This document shows, one piece after another, positions 39,011 to 47,330 of a stretch of DNA of 64,000 bases. The notes under the pieces were generated by a model. The model was not told the DNA's origin. It was given only the letters and a program-made list of their open reading frames with translations, and ran no database searches. Position numbers and translations under genes: made by a program. Every line of letters begins with the position of its first letter. Position 1 is the first letter of the stretch. Source of the stretch: Bacilli bacterium (lineage in GTDB: Bacteria > Bacillota_I > Bacilli_A > RF39 > UBA660). The stretch is taken from assembly GCA_900769695.1 (NCBI GenBank), contig CAAGHO010000048.1, positions 5,470 through 69,469 of the forward strand. Reading direction: 5' to 3'.

Positions 39011-40273
39011 ATGAGCGATAATTTAGATAATAAGGATGAACTTGTAAGTGAAGAAGATACTTTAGATAACGAGTCAGATACAAATTCAGAAGAACACACT
39101 GAAGTTAAAAGTACTAATACTAATAATTCAAATAATAACAATGAGTTTAGAGAAAAAATGATTAAAATGTTTGGTTTTGTTATTATTGCTTTAATAGTAG
39201 TTTTAATTGTAGGATTTTTAATTTCATTAGTTTTTAAAAAGAATTATAGTTATGCTACTGTAGAAGAAGAACTAAAAAATGCAGCTATTAATTATTTTAA
39301 AGATAATAAAAATAAATTACCAAAAAACACTTCAGAAATAGTTGAAATAGATTCTAATATTTTAGCAAATAATAAATATATGAAATCTTTAGATAAATAT
39401 CTTAAAGATGATTCATGTACAGGTAAAGTATCCGTTGAAAAGATTGATAATAAATCATATAGTTATACACCTAAGATAACTTGTAAAGATTATACAACTA
39501 CTAAATTTTCTGATGCAATTACTAAAAATAGTGATGTTGTAACTAGTGGATTTGGTGTTTATAATATAAATAACGAATATGTATATCGTGGTAATGAAGT
39601 TAATAATTATGTACGTTTCAATGATTCAGAAAAAGTATGGAGAGTTGTAAAAGTAACTTCAAACAATGAAATAGTTTTAATCAGTAACGATAAAACAAGA
39701 AATGTATTTAAGTGGGATGAAAAGTATAATAATGAATATGAAGATAACTATGGAATAAATATATATAAAAACAGCTATATTTCTACAATACTAAAAAAAT
39801 TATATGCTAATTCATTGAATGATGATGAGGAAGATTTTTATAGTAATGAAGAAACTGATATCTTAACAAAAGAAGAAAAAACAAAAATAGTAGAGTTTAA
39901 TGCCTGTGTTGGAAAAAGATCAGAGTCAGATACTTCAAGAGATGGTTCAGCCGAATGTCAAACAATAGAAAAAACAAAAATGTCATTACTTTCTACTTAT
40001 GATTTCTTAAATGCTTCACTTGATACAAACTGTAATTCAATCATTAAACCTGATTGTCAAAATTACAATTATTTAATATCAGATTATAATTATTGGTTAG
40101 CAAATGGATCAGCTGATAGTTCAAGTAAGGTATATAGAGTTACATCTTCTGGATATATTCAATCATCATATGCTAATGTTGAATCATATGCGAGAGTTGT
40201 TATTCATTTATCTGAAAATACTATGTTAGTAAAAGGAAAAGGTACTAAGGATAATCCTTATGTAATAAGGTAG
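39011..40273 (+). CDS. Membrane-anchored surface protein with lectin-like (DUF6273-type) domain
   Basis: A 420-residue protein with an acidic cytoplasmic N terminus and one helix (FGFVIIALIVVLIVGFLISL). A pilin-like EELKNAAINYFKDNKNKLP follows, then a C-type-lectin/DUF6273-like domain. The domain shows RFNDSEKVWRVVKVTSNNEI, NYWLANGSADSSSK and a terminal ARVVIHLSENTMLVKGKGT followed by DNPYVIR. The NAAxxYF helix and closing DPY/NPY motif match the 13501 product. It is the last gene of the secretion operon. The family includes targets of diversity-generating retroelements, but nothing shows this copy is diversified. Confidence 0.65.
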   Translation: MSDNLDNKDELVSEEDTLDNESDTNSEEHTEVKSTNTNNSNNNNEFREKMIKMFGFVIIALIVVLIVGFLISLVFKKNYSYATVEEELKNAAINYFKDNKNKLPKNTSEIVEIDSNILANNKYMKSLDKYLKDDSCTGKVSVEKIDNKSYSYTPKITCKDYTTTKFSDAITKNSDVVTSGFGVYNINNEYVYRGNEVNNYVRFNDSEKVWRVVKVTSNNEIVLISNDKTRNVFKWDEKYNNEYEDNYGINIYKNSYISTILKKLYANSLNDDEEDFYSNEETDILTKEEKTKIVEFNACVGKRSESDTSRDGSAECQTIEKTKMSLLSTYDFLNASLDTNCNSIIKPDCQNYNYLISDYNYWLANGSADSSSKVYRVTSSGYIQSSYANVESYARVVIHLSENTMLVKGKGTKDNPYVIR

Positions 40274-40331
40274 TACTTATATAATTACTTGAAATTTTAA
40301 CTTTTCATATATTACATTGAGGTGTAGTATT

Positions 40332-40631
40332 GTGAATAAGCAAATAGATTCCTATAGTTTAAGAAGGTTGTTAAAAACAAAAAATATTAATTTAATTGAT
40401 ATTAGACCTTCATACATATATTCTTCTGGAACAATAGGAAATTCTAAAAATATTCCAGCAAATTATTTGATGACTAATCCTACTGATTATTTAGATAAAA
40501 CAAATGAATACTACATATTTTGTAACTATGGAAATACTAGTACTAGAGTATGTAGTTATTTAGAAAGATTAGGATATAATGTTATCAATGTAATTGATGG
40601 ATATCAAGGTTATAAAGATAGTATCATGTGA
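40332..40631 (+). CDS. Rhodanese-like single-domain sulfurtransferase
   Basis: The start is GTG 40332, 7 bases after GAGGTG (40319-40324); a TTG at 40317 overlaps that site. The 99-residue product is one rhodanese domain: NLIDIRPSYIYSSGTIGNSKNIP is the CH2A-like loop, and the active-site loop FCNYGNTSTRVC has the expected cysteine. It may carry persulfide sulfur in thiol metabolism. The TGA stop lies inside the following terminator hairpin. Confidence 0.85.
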   Translation: MNKQIDSYSLRRLLKTKNINLIDIRPSYIYSSGTIGNSKNIPANYLMTNPTDYLDKTNEYYIFCNYGNTSTRVCSYLERLGYNVINVIDGYQGYKDSIM

Positions 40632-40643
40632 TACTATCTTTTT
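40614..40643 (+). terminator. Terminator overlapping the end of the rhodanese gene
   Basis: AAAGATAGTATCA (40614-40626) pairs with TGATACTATCTTT (40629-40641), followed by Ts. The tight 2-base centre means the inner pairs open in practice. Confidence 0.75.
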
Positions 40644-40724
40644 AATGTAAAATTGTAATTAATTTGATGCATTACTTTTAAAAATTATAATTTTATACTA
40701 TAATAATTAATAGGGTGATGCATA

Positions 40725-41294
40725 TTGGAAATGATATATCATTATATAGATTTAGCAACAGAACTATTAAAATCAGGTGGATTAATCTGCGGAATTTTAC
40801 TTGTTTTACTAGAATCAATTATTCCAGCATTACCACTTGGAGTATTTATTGCTTTTAATATAAATGCTTACGGATTAATTGTAGGCATTCTTATTTCTTG
40901 GTTTGGAACATGCTTAGGTTGTTACCTTTCATATTCTTTCTTTAAATATTTATCAAAAAAATTTTTTACAAAATTACTGCAAAAGAAAAAATATGAAAAA
41001 ATTATTACTAAAATTAAAACAATTAGTTTTCCTAATTTAGTTGTTTTAATAGCATTACCATTTACACCAGCTTTTCTTATAAATATTGCTTGTGGAGTAG
41101 TAGAAATTTCTAAGAGAAAATTCTTAACAGCTATTTCTATTGGAAAAGTATTTATTGTCATATTCTGGGGATGTATTGGTAAGAGTTTACTGGAAAGTGT
41201 TACAGATATAAAAACAATTATAGTTGTTTCTTTATCAATATTAGTTGCTTATTTTATTTCAAAATTAGTCAGCAAAAAATTAGATATAGAGTAG
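40725..41294 (+). CDS. VTT/DedA-family membrane protein
   Basis: The start is most likely TTG 40725, 6 bases after AGGGTGA (40712-40718); ATG 40731 is the alternative. The 189-residue product has about five helices, an ESIIPALPLGVFIAFN stretch and VLIALPFTPAFLINIACGVV, the conserved proline-bearing re-entrant motifs of the VTT (SNARE-associated/TVP38) family. These proteins are linked to lipid scrambling or undecaprenyl phosphate recycling. A TATAAT at 40699-40704 is its likely -10. Confidence 0.75.
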   Translation: MEMIYHYIDLATELLKSGGLICGILLVLLESIIPALPLGVFIAFNINAYGLIVGILISWFGTCLGCYLSYSFFKYLSKKFFTKLLQKKKYEKIITKIKTISFPNLVVLIALPFTPAFLINIACGVVEISKRKFLTAISIGKVFIVIFWGCIGKSLLESVTDIKTIIVVSLSILVAYFISKLVSKKLDIE

Positions 41295-41304
41295 AGGTGT
41301 TTAG

Positions 41305-42384
41305 ATGTTAGATTATATAATTATAGGATTACTTATAATAAATTTAATTCTTATAGTGATTTCATTATTTAAAAATATCAATGAAAGTAATATTACAGAG
41401 CGACTTGGTAAATTAGAAGTAAATATGATTAAAGAGTTAGGTGATTTTAAAAATGATTTAACTCGTAATATGAATGAGGACTTTAATAAACTTAATGATC
41501 AAGTAGAACAAAGATTAATTGTTATCAATGAAAAAGTAAATGCAAGACTTGATCAAAATTTTGAAAAAACCAATAAGACATTTACCTCAGTAATTGAAAG
41601 GTTAAGTAAGATTGATGAAGCACAAAAGAAGATTGAAAATTTATCAACTGATATTGTTTCACTTCAAAGTATTCTTACTGATAAAAAGAGTCGTGGTATC
41701 TTTGGAGAAGTTAATCTAAAACATATTTTAGTTAGTGTCTTTGGAGAAAATAATAACTCAATTTATAGTCTTCAACATACGATGAGTAATTCATATATTG
41801 CCGATTGTTGTTTATTTGCACCAGAACCACTTGGTACTATTGCGATAGATTCAAAATTTCCTTTAGAAAACTATCAATTAATGGTTGATAAGAATTTATC
41901 AGTAGACGAGCGTGCAAGATATGAAAAACTATTTAAGATGGATGTCAAAAAACATATAGATGCTATCAGTAGTAAATATATTATTCCTGGAGAAACTTCA
42001 AACCAAGCTATTATGTTTTTACCAGCAGAAGCAATTTTTGCAGAAATTAATGCTTATCATCCAGATATTATTGAATACTCATATAAAAAACATGTTTGGA
42101 TAACTTCACCAACAACATTGATTTCAACCTTAACAGTTGTTGAAATGATTGTAAAAAATATTGAAAGAGATAAATATACTTCAATTATTCATGAAGAATT
42201 AAATAAATTAGGACTTGAATTTTCAAGATATAGAGAAAGATGGGATAAATTATCTCGTAGTATTCAAGCTGTTAACAGAGATGTAGAAAATGTTTCTATT
42301 ACTACTGATAAGATAACTAAAAAATTTGAAACAATCAATAAAGTAGAAGTAAATAAATTAGGACTATCTGACGATGAAGAATAG
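41305..42384 (+). CDS. rmuC: DNA recombination protein RmuC
   Basis: A 359-residue protein with an N-terminal membrane helix (YIIIGLLIINLILIVISLF), a coiled coil to about residue 130, then the RmuC nuclease-like core. The core shows SRGIFGEVNLKHIL, DCCLFAPEP, IAIDSKFPLENYQLM and SNQAIMFLPAEAIFAEI. RmuC limits inversions at short inverted repeats. The gene starts 10 bases after the VTT gene and its stop lies in a terminator hairpin. Confidence 0.92.
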   Translation: MLDYIIIGLLIINLILIVISLFKNINESNITERLGKLEVNMIKELGDFKNDLTRNMNEDFNKLNDQVEQRLIVINEKVNARLDQNFEKTNKTFTSVIERLSKIDEAQKKIENLSTDIVSLQSILTDKKSRGIFGEVNLKHILVSVFGENNNSIYSLQHTMSNSYIADCCLFAPEPLGTIAIDSKFPLENYQLMVDKNLSVDERARYEKLFKMDVKKHIDAISSKYIIPGETSNQAIMFLPAEAIFAEINAYHPDIIEYSYKKHVWITSPTTLISTLTVVEMIVKNIERDKYTSIIHEELNKLGLEFSRYRERWDKLSRSIQAVNRDVENVSITTDKITKKFETINKVEVNKLGLSDDEE

Positions 42385-42394
42385 TCTTTTTTTT
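42362..42394 (+). terminator. Terminator at the end of rmuC
   Basis: GACTAT (42362-42367) and ATAGTC (42381-42386) frame a 13-base loop and are followed by eight Ts. The rmuC stop codon is in the right arm. Confidence 0.6.
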
Positions 42395-42461
42395 GTATAT
42401 TTAAGATAATTTATTTGTATACTATAATTAGATGTTTCATAAATATAAGTAAGGAGAATTT

Positions 42462-42674
42462 ATGTTATCTAGAATAATTTTTTTTCTTGTTGGTTTTTGT
42501 CTGATGGTAATTGGTCTTTCCTATATAGTTATCTATAAAAATTTATTAACCTTTGGTTACAGTCTAAGTGAATATTTTGAATTTCTAGTAACTAGATATG
42601 AGTGTTGGTATTTTGTTATAGGATTGTTAATAGAAATTATAGTTGTTAATAGAAAGGGGATACACAAGTGTTAA
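42462..42674 (+). CDS. Small two-helix membrane protein
   Basis: A 70-residue protein behind AAGGAG, with helices at about residues 3-25 and 45-62. A TATAAT lies at 42423-42428. It overlaps the next gene by 7 bases, which suggests coupling with the UPF0736-like protein. No family recognised. Confidence 0.6.
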   Translation: MLSRIIFFLVGFCLMVIGLSYIVIYKNLLTFGYSLSEYFEFLVTRYECWYFVIGLLIEIIVVNRKGIHKC

Positions 42675-43333
42675 ATGTATATGATATATTATTAAATCTT
42701 TTAGATAGTGAGTATGTATATGAATTTTTTGAATGGAGTAATAAAGATGATGTTGAACATATAAAAAAGATACCAATGATTAAGATTACTAGTAATTGCT
42801 TAGATTCATTTATTAATGATACAGTTATTATTGATAAAGAATTTCTAACTACTATTTATCAAAAAACAGAAGTTTTTAATCCTGATAGAATAGGTGTAAT
42901 TGATTACGCTTGTTTATTTACAGATGGATACAAAGTTTTAGGAATTGAATTTAATAAAGAAGGAAAAAGCCTTTTTAAAAGTTTTCTTTTATTAGATGAA
43001 GAAGAAGAAATATTAGAAATTAGTAATGAAGTAAAATTAACTAATATTAAATATAAAGTAATAAAGAAAAACAATAGATTAAAGTATTTAACAAGAGAAG
43101 AAGAGTACCGTAAGAATTATTTATTAAGAGAGTTAAAATACGCTAAAAGACATGGAATGTATGAAAAAATAAATTATCTATATGAGGAGATATATCCTGT
43201 TAGTAAAAAGAGTATAGAGGAAAAATATAAATTATTGATAGAAGATATTACCAATAATTATAGAGATTGTTATAATGAATTATTTAAAATATTAAAACTA
43301 TCTCATACAAAGAAAAAAACTACGTCAAATTAA
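42668..43333 (+). CDS. UPF0736 (YjbA/DUF3603)-like protein
   Basis: A 221-residue soluble protein, translated from GTG or TTG-like codons at the overlap; the given start is the one with AAAGGGG upstream. The segments EYVYEFFEWSNKDDVEHIKK, CLFTDGYKVLGIEFN and LLLDEEEEILEI resemble the Bacillus YjbA family in order and spacing, as does the later LTREEEYRKNYLLRELKYA. The function of that family is unknown. The match is from memory of the family and not from a search. Confidence 0.55.
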   Translation: MLNVYDILLNLLDSEYVYEFFEWSNKDDVEHIKKIPMIKITSNCLDSFINDTVIIDKEFLTTIYQKTEVFNPDRIGVIDYACLFTDGYKVLGIEFNKEGKSLFKSFLLLDEEEEILEISNEVKLTNIKYKVIKKNNRLKYLTREEEYRKNYLLRELKYAKRHGMYEKINYLYEEIYPVSKKSIEEKYKLLIEDITNNYRDCYNELFKILKLSHTKKKTTSN

Positions 43334-43334
43334 A

Positions 43335-43358
43335 AGACTACTAATGAACTAGTAGTCT
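43335..43358. terminator. Bidirectional terminator between the UPF0736-like gene and trpS
   Basis: AGACTACTA (43335-43343) and TAGTAGTCT (43350-43358) are perfect arms around a 6-base loop, with A-rich sequence on one side and T-rich on the other. The trpS stop is in the right arm. Confidence 0.65.
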
Positions 43359-44353
43359 ATTTTCATGGCTTTCTTTACATTTTTCATATTTTCTTTAGCA
43401 ACACTTCTTGCATATTCTGTTCCTTCATTAAGAATTTTTTCAACCTCTTGTGGATTATCTTCATAGTATTTTCTTCTTTTTTTAATTGGTTCTAAGAAAT
43501 TAGATAAATTTTTGATTAATTCTTTTTTACATTGAACACAACCACGACTTCCTGCTTTGCATTGACAACAAATATTATTAAGTTCATCTTTTGGTGTTAC
43601 TAATTTATGATAGTAATAAACCATACAAACATCAGGATTAGCAGGATCGTCCTTCTTTATTTTTTTAGGATCAGTAACTGCAGACATAACCTTTTTAGAT
43701 ATTGTATCTAAATCATCTACTAAAAAGATTGCATTTCCTAAACTTTTTCCCATTTTTTCATTACCATCAAGGCCTTTAAGTCTTGATGTTGTACTTAATA
43801 CTTGTTCAGGTTCAATTAAAACATCACCATAGATACTATTAAATTTTCTAACTATCTCACGACATTGTTCAAGCAAAGGTAGTTGATCATCTCCAACAGG
43901 AACAACTTCACCTCTAAAAGCTGTTATATCAGCAGCCTGTGAAACTGGATATCCTAAAAATCCATAAGTAATACTTTCACCGTTAGTTCCAAATAATTCT
44001 TGTTTTTGTTTAACTTCATTTTTTACGGTTGGATTTCTAAATAATCTAGATACAGTTACTAAATTAGAATAGAATACAGTAAGTTCAGCTATTTCTGGAA
44101 TTTTAGATTGAATAAAGATATGAACTTTCTTTGGATCAATTCCTATCGCTAGTAAATCCTTTGTTATTTCATAAACATTACGTCTTACTTTTTCAGGATC
44201 ATTAAAATTATCTGTTAAAGCTTGAACATCTGCTATTTCCAAAAAGAAATTATAATCATCTTGCATTTTAATATAATTAACTCCAGCACCAAATAAATGG
44301 CCTAGGTGAAGATTACCTGTAGGTCTAAGACCTGTAAGAATTGTTCTCTTCAT
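43349..44353 (-). CDS. trpS: Tryptophanyl-tRNA synthetase
   Basis: A 334-residue class I synthetase attaching tryptophan to its tRNA. The start is the ATG at 44353 behind AGAGGAAG, giving the standard N terminus MKRTILTGLRPTGNLHLGH. The HIGH-type motif is GNLHLGHLFG and the KMSKS-type loop is GNEKMGKSLGN. A segment CCQCKAGSRGCVQCKKEL near residue 260 holds four cysteines able to bind zinc, as seen in one TrpS subgroup. It is the only long housekeeping gene on the - strand here and shares a divergent promoter region with the 44468 gene. Confidence 0.94.
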   Translation of the reverse strand: MKRTILTGLRPTGNLHLGHLFGAGVNYIKMQDDYNFFLEIADVQALTDNFNDPEKVRRNVYEITKDLLAIGIDPKKVHIFIQSKIPEIAELTVFYSNLVTVSRLFRNPTVKNEVKQKQELFGTNGESITYGFLGYPVSQAADITAFRGEVVPVGDDQLPLLEQCREIVRKFNSIYGDVLIEPEQVLSTTSRLKGLDGNEKMGKSLGNAIFLVDDLDTISKKVMSAVTDPKKIKKDDPANPDVCMVYYYHKLVTPKDELNNICCQCKAGSRGCVQCKKELIKNLSNFLEPIKKRRKYYEDNPQEVEKILNEGTEYARSVAKENMKNVKKAMKIDY

Positions 44354-44407
44354 AGTATCACTTCCTCTTAAATATTTTAACACATAAGTATATTTCTGGA
44401 AAGAAAT

Positions 44408-44436
44408 TTGCAAAATTTCATAAAATATGTTATAAT
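44408..44436 (+). promoter_or_regulatory. Strong promoter of the 44468 gene
   Basis: TTGCAA (44408-44413), a 17-base spacer and TATAAT (44431-44436) with TGT just ahead as an extended -10. On the other strand TTTCCA and TAAAAT, 17 bases apart, probably drive trpS. Confidence 0.7.
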
Positions 44437-44467
44437 ATTGCTACTTTTAAAGAGGGGGAAATATAAA

Positions 44468-44986
44468 ATGATAAGTAGAATAACTTCAAAATTAGAAGTA
44501 CTACTACAAGAAAGTATTGCCACAGATAGTTCTATAAGTATGTCAAAATATAGTCTATCTTGTGGTAATGTTGAACTTTCTTCGGATGAATATGAATTAT
44601 CAGTAGATGAAGAAGGCTTACTTGATTTTATTTATCAAGCTGATCATTTACAATTTAGTAGGGAAGTTGCAAGCATAATAAAAAATAGAATTAGTTTAGC
44701 AGAACAAAAATCATTTTTTACAAAATTGTTTATTTATGAGACTTTAGTAGAAAATGAGACTAGTTTTATTGTTCCATATTCTGAATATATAACTAAATTA
44801 AATACAGGATTTACAGATGAAAAACAAAAAACAGTAAGTGATTTGATAGATATATATGCATCAGACAAATTAAAAAATGATACAGAATTTAATGAAACAA
44901 TAAAAAAATTAAAAAGTTCTAAAATAGTTTCTGATTCTAATTGTATTGAAGGATATAACCAAAATCCTCAGCAATATATAAAATAA
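44468..44986 (+). CDS. Soluble protein of unknown function
   Basis: The start is ATG 44468 after AGAGGGGG; an upstream in-frame TTG at 44408 lies within the -35 box and is excluded. The 172-residue product is acidic and helical, with no signal or membrane segment. I do not recognise it. A monocistronic unit with a strong promoter and its own terminator suggests steady expression. Confidence 0.65.
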   Translation: MISRITSKLEVLLQESIATDSSISMSKYSLSCGNVELSSDEYELSVDEEGLLDFIYQADHLQFSREVASIIKNRISLAEQKSFFTKLFIYETLVENETSFIVPYSEYITKLNTGFTDEKQKTVSDLIDIYASDKLKNDTEFNETIKKLKSSKIVSDSNCIEGYNQNPQQYIK

Positions 44987-45006
44987 CAAAATTTATGCAA
45001 AAATCT

Positions 45007-45033
45007 AAAGAAATTGGTTCTAATTTCTTTTTT
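45007..45033 (+). terminator. Terminator of the 44468 gene
   Basis: AAAGAAATT (45007-45015) pairs with AATTTCTTT (45022-45030) around GGTTCT, followed by a T run. Confidence 0.75.
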
Positions 45034-45309
45034 ATTTTGTATGAAAAATTAAATGTTAAAAGCTTTAAATACATAGAATGTAATAGTATTTAATGATAAG
45101 ATATAAATGCAAGTATAAATATTATGTCTGAAGGATTAAAAAAGTATTATCAAAATTAGAAAAATAAGATATAATAGAAATAAATACGGTAGTGGTGCTT
45201 CATGAATTTAAGACTATGAAAATAAAATATATTTTAGAAAGTAAAGTAGGAAACTCAAGAAGCAAAAATAAGAGGCTCCGTTGTAAGTTATGATAGGAAG
45301 TGATAAGTA
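45034..45309 (+). other. Gene-free leader of the ydjGHI-like operon
   Basis: No long reading frame is present. The stretch holds a repeat shared with 57014-57112, a promoter (TTATCA 45147-45152, 17 bases, TATAAT 45170-45175) and a leader of about 130 bases before the GTG start. The leader contains a tiny frame MNLRL starting after GTGGTG near 45200 and a short GC-richer stretch AGAGGCTCCGTTG. I cannot match it to a known riboswitch. Confidence 0.5.
45080..45182 (+). repeat. Diverged promoter-region repeat, copy 1
   Basis: About 100 bases that align with 57014-57112. The best-kept parts are AGATATAAATGYAAGTA, AAATATTATGT and AATAAGATATAATA. The last includes the TATAAT of the promoter in both copies. 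Gaps are few, so the two leaders have a common origin. Confidence 0.65.
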
Positions 45310-46374
45310 GTGGAAGCATTGGACAATAAATGTCCAGCATGTGGTGCAAAGATAAAATTTAATCCTAAAAATCAAAAATGGGATTGTGAGTATTGTGGTA
45401 GTAAATTTACTCTAGAAGAGATGCAGCAATATGATAATGCTAGTTCTGTTTCAAATAATAAGGTTGAGGTAAAATTAAATTCAACAAAAAAATTAGAAGA
45501 GATGGATATTTATCATTGCAAAAACTGTGGTGCTGAAGTCATGGCAGATGAGGCAACAACAGCAACGTTCTGTTTATATTGTGGTAGTACAACTATCCTT
45601 AAAGATAGAATAACAGATGGTATTGCACCATCAAAGATAATTCCTTTTAAGAATGTCAAAGAAGATGCCATCGAATCATTTAAGAGTCTTTATAAAGGAA
45701 GACCATTAATGCCAAAACTTTTTAATGAAGAAAAAAATATTGAAAAGTTAACAGGTGTTTATATTCCTTTTTGGTCATATGATTTAAATGTTTCAGGAAA
45801 TATTAATTTTAAGACAAATGATACGAAGACTTGGAGTGACTATGACTATACTTATACAAAAATAGATGAATACTTATCAAAAAAAGAGGCTAATATGACC
45901 TACAACAAAGTATTGGTAGATGGTTCATCAAGATTTGATGATGATTTAATGGATTCATTAGAACCATTTGATTTTAATGGATTAGAAGATTATAATCATG
46001 CATATTTATCAGGCTTTTTTGCAGAAAAATATGATATAGATCAAAATAAAGCAATAAAAAGAGCAACATTAAGAGCAATGAATACATCTATAGATCAAGT
46101 AAAAAAGACTATAACTAGACATGTAGTTTGTGTTGAGTCAAATAACTTAAATATAGAAAATACAAATACTGATTATATATTATTGCCTGTTTGGATGATG
46201 AATATTGACTATAAAGGCAAAAAATATACTTTTGCTATGAATGGACAAACAAAAGAAATAGTTGGTAATATTCCAATTGATAAGAAAAAAGCAGTTATAA
46301 TGTTCTTCATTATATTCATACTGACATTTATAATTGGATTGGTTATATCTGTATTGATGGGGGCTCAAATATGA
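45310..46374 (+). CDS. ydjG: YdjG-like zinc-ribbon membrane protein
   Basis: A 354-residue protein starting at GTG 45310, 9 bases after AGGAAG. Two zinc ribbons open it (CPACG with CEYCG, then CKNCG with CLYCG). A beta-rich middle follows (GVYIPFWSYDLNVSG) and a C-terminal helix pair anchors it. This matches Bacillus YdjG, part of the ydjFGHI envelope-stress cluster; the next two genes match YdjH and YdjI. The first member, PspA-like YdjF, is not present. It overlaps the next gene by 4 bases. Confidence 0.75.
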   Translation: MEALDNKCPACGAKIKFNPKNQKWDCEYCGSKFTLEEMQQYDNASSVSNNKVEVKLNSTKKLEEMDIYHCKNCGAEVMADEATTATFCLYCGSTTILKDRITDGIAPSKIIPFKNVKEDAIESFKSLYKGRPLMPKLFNEEKNIEKLTGVYIPFWSYDLNVSGNINFKTNDTKTWSDYDYTYTKIDEYLSKKEANMTYNKVLVDGSSRFDDDLMDSLEPFDFNGLEDYNHAYLSGFFAEKYDIDQNKAIKRATLRAMNTSIDQVKKTITRHVVCVESNNLNIENTNTDYILLPVWMMNIDYKGKKYTFAMNGQTKEIVGNIPIDKKKAVIMFFIIFILTFIIGLVISVLMGAQI

Positions 46375-47279
46375 AAAAGTATATAAAAATTAGTTTCTTA
46401 TTAGTGATAACATTAGTACTTAGTTTAAGTAATGTATTTGCTAGTACAAATACAAAAGAAAGGACTGAGTCTGATTATTTAGTTCCTAATAACATAAAAA
46501 TAACAAATTATAATAAAGACAAAATTCTTAAAACACCAGCTGTTGATGAAACAGAAAAGGTATATGATTTTGCTGATTTATTTACTGATAAAGAAGAACA
46601 AGAATTATATAGTCAAATAACTAAATATATTTCTTCATATAAGATGGATTTAGCTGTTGTTACTATAAATGAAAATAACAAGTATAGAGCACAAGATTAT
46701 GCTGATGATTTTTATGATTATAATAATTTTGGTATAAATAAAAGCAGAGATGGAGTTTTATTCTTAATAGATATGGATACACGACAAATTCATATGACAA
46801 CTAATGGTCAAGCTATAAAGATGTATGATGATAAAAGAATTGATGATGCCCTTGATTTAGTGTATCAACATATGACTGATGAGGAATATTATACTGGAAC
46901 GATTAAGTTTATAAATAGAATAAGTGAAGATGCTAATTCTGGAGTTCCATCTAGTAACAAAAATATGGTTATTGACAAAGATGGAAATGTTCATATAATA
47001 AAAAGAGTTAATTGGTTTTTATTAGTAATAATATCTTTGATTGTATCAATTATTACAATAGTTATTTTAGTAGCTAAAAACAAATTAGTAAGGAAGGCAA
47101 CCACTGCTGAAGAATATTTGGATAAAGACAGTGTTAAAATAAATGGACAAGATGTTTTCTTGAGTACTCACACTACTAAACATAAAATAGAGCATAGTAG
47201 TAGTGGTGGTTCTGGAGGATCATCAACACATAGTGGAAGTAGTGGTATGTCTCATGGTGGCGGAAGTCATGGCTTTTAA
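46371..47279 (+). CDS. ydjH: YdjH/YgcG-like TPM-domain protein
   Basis: A 302-residue protein with a signal peptide (ISFLLVITLVLSLSNVFA) and an extracytoplasmic TPM domain. VYDFADLFTDKEEQELYSQI opens the domain, DGVLFLIDMDTRQIHMTTNG lies within it, and a helix follows near residue 215. The C terminus is Gly/Ser/His rich (SSGGSGGSSTHSGSSGMSHG), as usual for the family. TPM proteins take part in membrane protein quality control or envelope stress. It lies between the YdjG-like and YdjI-like genes. Confidence 0.85.
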   Translation: MKKYIKISFLLVITLVLSLSNVFASTNTKERTESDYLVPNNIKITNYNKDKILKTPAVDETEKVYDFADLFTDKEEQELYSQITKYISSYKMDLAVVTINENNKYRAQDYADDFYDYNNFGINKSRDGVLFLIDMDTRQIHMTTNGQAIKMYDDKRIDDALDLVYQHMTDEEYYTGTIKFINRISEDANSGVPSSNKNMVIDKDGNVHIIKRVNWFLLVIISLIVSIITIVILVAKNKLVRKATTAEEYLDKDSVKINGQDVFLSTHTTKHKIEHSSSGGSGGSSTHSGSSGMSHGGGSHGF

Positions 47280-47330
47280 AAAAGCAATAAATAATAGAAT
47301 TTAATTAATAAAGAAAAGAGGTTAAGAAAT

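Noticed and set aside
28391..40273. Integrative conjugative element
   Set aside because: No relaxase, integrase, oriT-like or attachment repeats seen; the type IV genes alone do not support mobility.
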